A stretch of DNA of 64,000 nt from Meconema thalassinum (taxonomy: Eukaryota > Arthropoda > Insecta > Orthoptera > Tettigoniidae), in NCBI GenBank assembly GCA_946902985.2, contig OX336389.2, forward strand, positions 345,686,444-345,750,443, given 5' to 3'. Positions within the stretch are counted from its first letter, which is position 1. The number at the start of each line of letters is the position of its first letter. This document shows, piece after piece, positions 62,106-64,000 of this stretch. The translations under genes and the position numbers were made by a program. The notes beneath the pieces were generated by a model. That model was not told where the DNA came from. It made no database searches and worked only from the letters and a program-made list of their open reading frames with translations.

Positions 62106-62669
62106 TTAAATACAAGAAATACAGAAGTCGTTTACTTTGACGTAAATAGCAGTATGTAATCTCTCCAGCCCTATCTCTGGTTTTTATGAGGTTGTTTTTA
62201 TAATCCCTCTGAAGTGATGTCACATATCTACATGAAATTCCCTACCTCTTTGTTATTGTCATGGAGAAACCAATATGTTGTTAAATTCAAGGATAATTTC
62301 AAGGCAATTCCTTGCCCCATGATTATGCTTCTAGAACTGACAGTCATTAATAACAAAAGCATTGACATCACCATAGACCAGCAGAAGCACTGCTGGAACA
62401 GATATAGAGAGAATTCTAAGCAGTTAAATTATTCATACATGTAAATTTTACATAATATGATAGTATTGTATGCTTAATCACTTATTTACATAGGTCCCAA
62501 TGAGCCAGAGCTCAAGTACTGGGAGCAGCAGAAATAACTCTCGAATTTCAAACATAAATAACACAGCAACGCAACACGAAATGTACAAATTTATTGCGCA
62601 GTTTAAAAGAGGAATGTTTGCCATTTATGATATCTAGCACCCTTATTGGCCACAGCGCTTAAGCAGGTA

Positions 62670-63320
62670 TTATTGTCGATGTGCGTGTGGCCTTGGAGAA
62701 CACGTGCATCACCTCGTCTCATCAGTCGCTAGCATGGCGTGTTTGAAAGGAACTGGTTCGAGTGTTAAAGCGAATCCATGGGGTAGGCCTCGTGGCATCA
62801 GAGAACATCCATGCAGTGAGGCATTCCCTCCTCAACGTAAGCACGCACGTGCTATGCGACTCTCAGATCGCACCGTACGGAGACTTTTACACACCGCTAT
62901 GAAGTTCCGTATAAAATGGTGGGTGTGCAGGAACTCTGTGAATGTGATTGGGCCAACCGCAGAGCGTGTTGTGAGACTATCCTGGAAGCTGTGTCAACTG
63001 ACTCCAGGCTACTGGAAAGTGATGAAGCGCACTTTCATTTGTCGGGCTACGTTAGTAAACAAAATTTTCGGTACTGGTCCGCAACCAATCCTAGACAGAA
63101 CCTCCACAGCGAATGTGTGACTGTTTGGCGCGCTGTCCTTGATTTTAGAATTGTAGACCCTTACCATTCTGAAGAGAAGGCCAAAACTGTGACAGTAACA
63201 TCTGCACGTTAAGTACGACTTATGGAATCCTCCTGTGTTGTTTCAAAAAGATGGTGCCACTGCACCTGTGTGCACACTGCCGCAAAGGTTTCTGAATTAG
63301 AAAAACCATTTGGTAGTAGG
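62670..63320 (+). pseudogene. Tc1/mariner-type transposase relic, copy 2
   Basis: Same motifs as 4265-4925: LSDRTVRRLLH, DEAHFHLSGYVSKQNFRYW and VTVWRAVLDF. It has its own stop near 63212 and keeps the same frameshifts, so these lesions predate the duplication. Confidence 0.82.
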
Positions 63321-63662
63321 TAGCATACGAGTAGTTTCAATAAATGATTGTCGGCCAGCGAATCGCTTCAGGAGAGTCCTGTAAGCGTTCATATACAATT
63401 CCGCCAATTGCGATGAAACTTTGGTGAGTTGTTGTGCACACTCCCACCAATTTTTCTGAAAAAGTAAATCCATTTTACATTAGATGGCACACGAGTAGTT
63501 TCAACAAATGCTCACATGGTCAGCTGTATGTGGCGTGCTCATGCGTCGGGAAACCTTCGGATTTATTTATATATGCACCAGACAGAAAAACAAAGAATAT
63601 TGTTTATCCGACGGCACTCCAGTAAACGTAATTGCAATTCAAACACTTATTCTTATTCTTTC

Positions 63663-63925
63663 TTGGGCTGGCTGTGTGGCTCAGCGGTAATGTTCTCGCC
63701 TGCTGCAACCAAAGTTGCAGGATCAAATCCTGGTACAGCCAGTTGGCATTTGAGGGTGCGCAAATGTGAGGGGGCCATGTGGGTAGATTTACTGGCACGA
63801 AATTCCATCACCCCGGCATCTCTAAAAGCCGCAGTAGTTAAAAGAGACTTAAAACCAATAACATTATTATCTTCCATTCTTTCTATCTGTCTGTGATTGG
63901 CATCACAATGCATGCCGGGTATAGG
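63663..63925 (+). mobile_element. tRNA-derived SINE, family E, copy 2
   Basis: Counterpart of 5271-5560; A-box-like TGGCTCAGCGGTAATG and B-box-like AGGATCAAATCC retained, with a short internal deletion after the GCACGA near 63800. Confidence 0.75.
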
Positions 63926-64000
63926 CTAGCCAGTATAATATAAAAATAATTTTGTGAAAATTACATATTTCTAAATAGTTGGTATTTGTATATTCCTGTA

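Larger units (their letters stand above)
59262..64000 (+). repeat. Duplicated block, copy 2 (runs off the window)
   Basis: Same content and order as 210-5616, without the two SINEs and with small private differences. One is an extra segment of about 65 bp at about 59812-59880; another is a 30-bp stretch at about 61243-61272 that copy 1 has lost. Confidence 0.9.

Overview
This window looks like intergenic DNA from a large, repeat-rich insect genome, probably a polyneopteran-type insect. The order is inference: it rests on the mix of RTE, CR1-like, I-like and Copia/Gypsy retrotransposons, piggyBac, mariner, pogo and hAT DNA transposons, and many tRNA-derived SINE families. I found no convincing intact host protein-coding gene, no functional tRNA or rRNA gene and no CRISPR. 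Almost every long open frame belongs to a mobile element. Reading target-site duplications (TSDs) and interrupted frames makes it possible to work out who inserted into whom.

Layout. 0.2-5.6 kb: a block holding a piggyBac element, a decayed Tc1/mariner-type transposase and a tRNA SINE; the same block recurs at 59.26-64 kb, in the same orientation. 7.6-19.4 kb: an old RTE-like LINE (LINE-B) split by a 5-kb CR1-like LINE insertion (itself carrying a SINE) and by a Copia element with two identical 225-bp LTRs. 19.85-36.9 kb: the 3' end of a second LINE (LINE-A) carrying a 900-bp hAT MITE, then a complete RTE LINE (21170-36841, 13-bp TSD). That RTE is broken by an I-like LINE, a 7-kb Gypsy element, a 385-bp SINE, a 48-bp fragment of the I-like LINE tail and a 217-bp insert. 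37.35-42.53 kb: three DNA transposons nested inside one another, plus two SINEs and a hAT relic. 43-53 kb: SINEs, hAT and THAP fragments, a minus-strand LINE-C with a plus-strand LINE-D inside it, a hAT with a possible 5-bp TSD and two more 50-bp LINE-tail insertions. 53.4-59.3 kb: mostly unrecognised sequence with one SINE that carries an unusual Cys-rich retro-insert.

How it works together. These elements form an insertion stratigraphy, not a pathway. Copia (identical LTRs) and Gypsy (LTRs with only a few differences seen) look youngest, yet both have lost essential pol parts, so any recent movement probably used helper proteins in trans. The most unusual observations are: three independent TSD-flanked insertions of only about 50 bp that all begin at essentially the same nucleotide of the I-like LINE 3' end; a conserved Cys-rich protein C-terminus of unknown family in two unrelated insertions; filled and empty SINE sites between the two duplicated blocks; and a correctly phased TTTAAAC slip site in the Gypsy gag-pol overlap. 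All family calls come from reading motifs by eye; no database search was possible.
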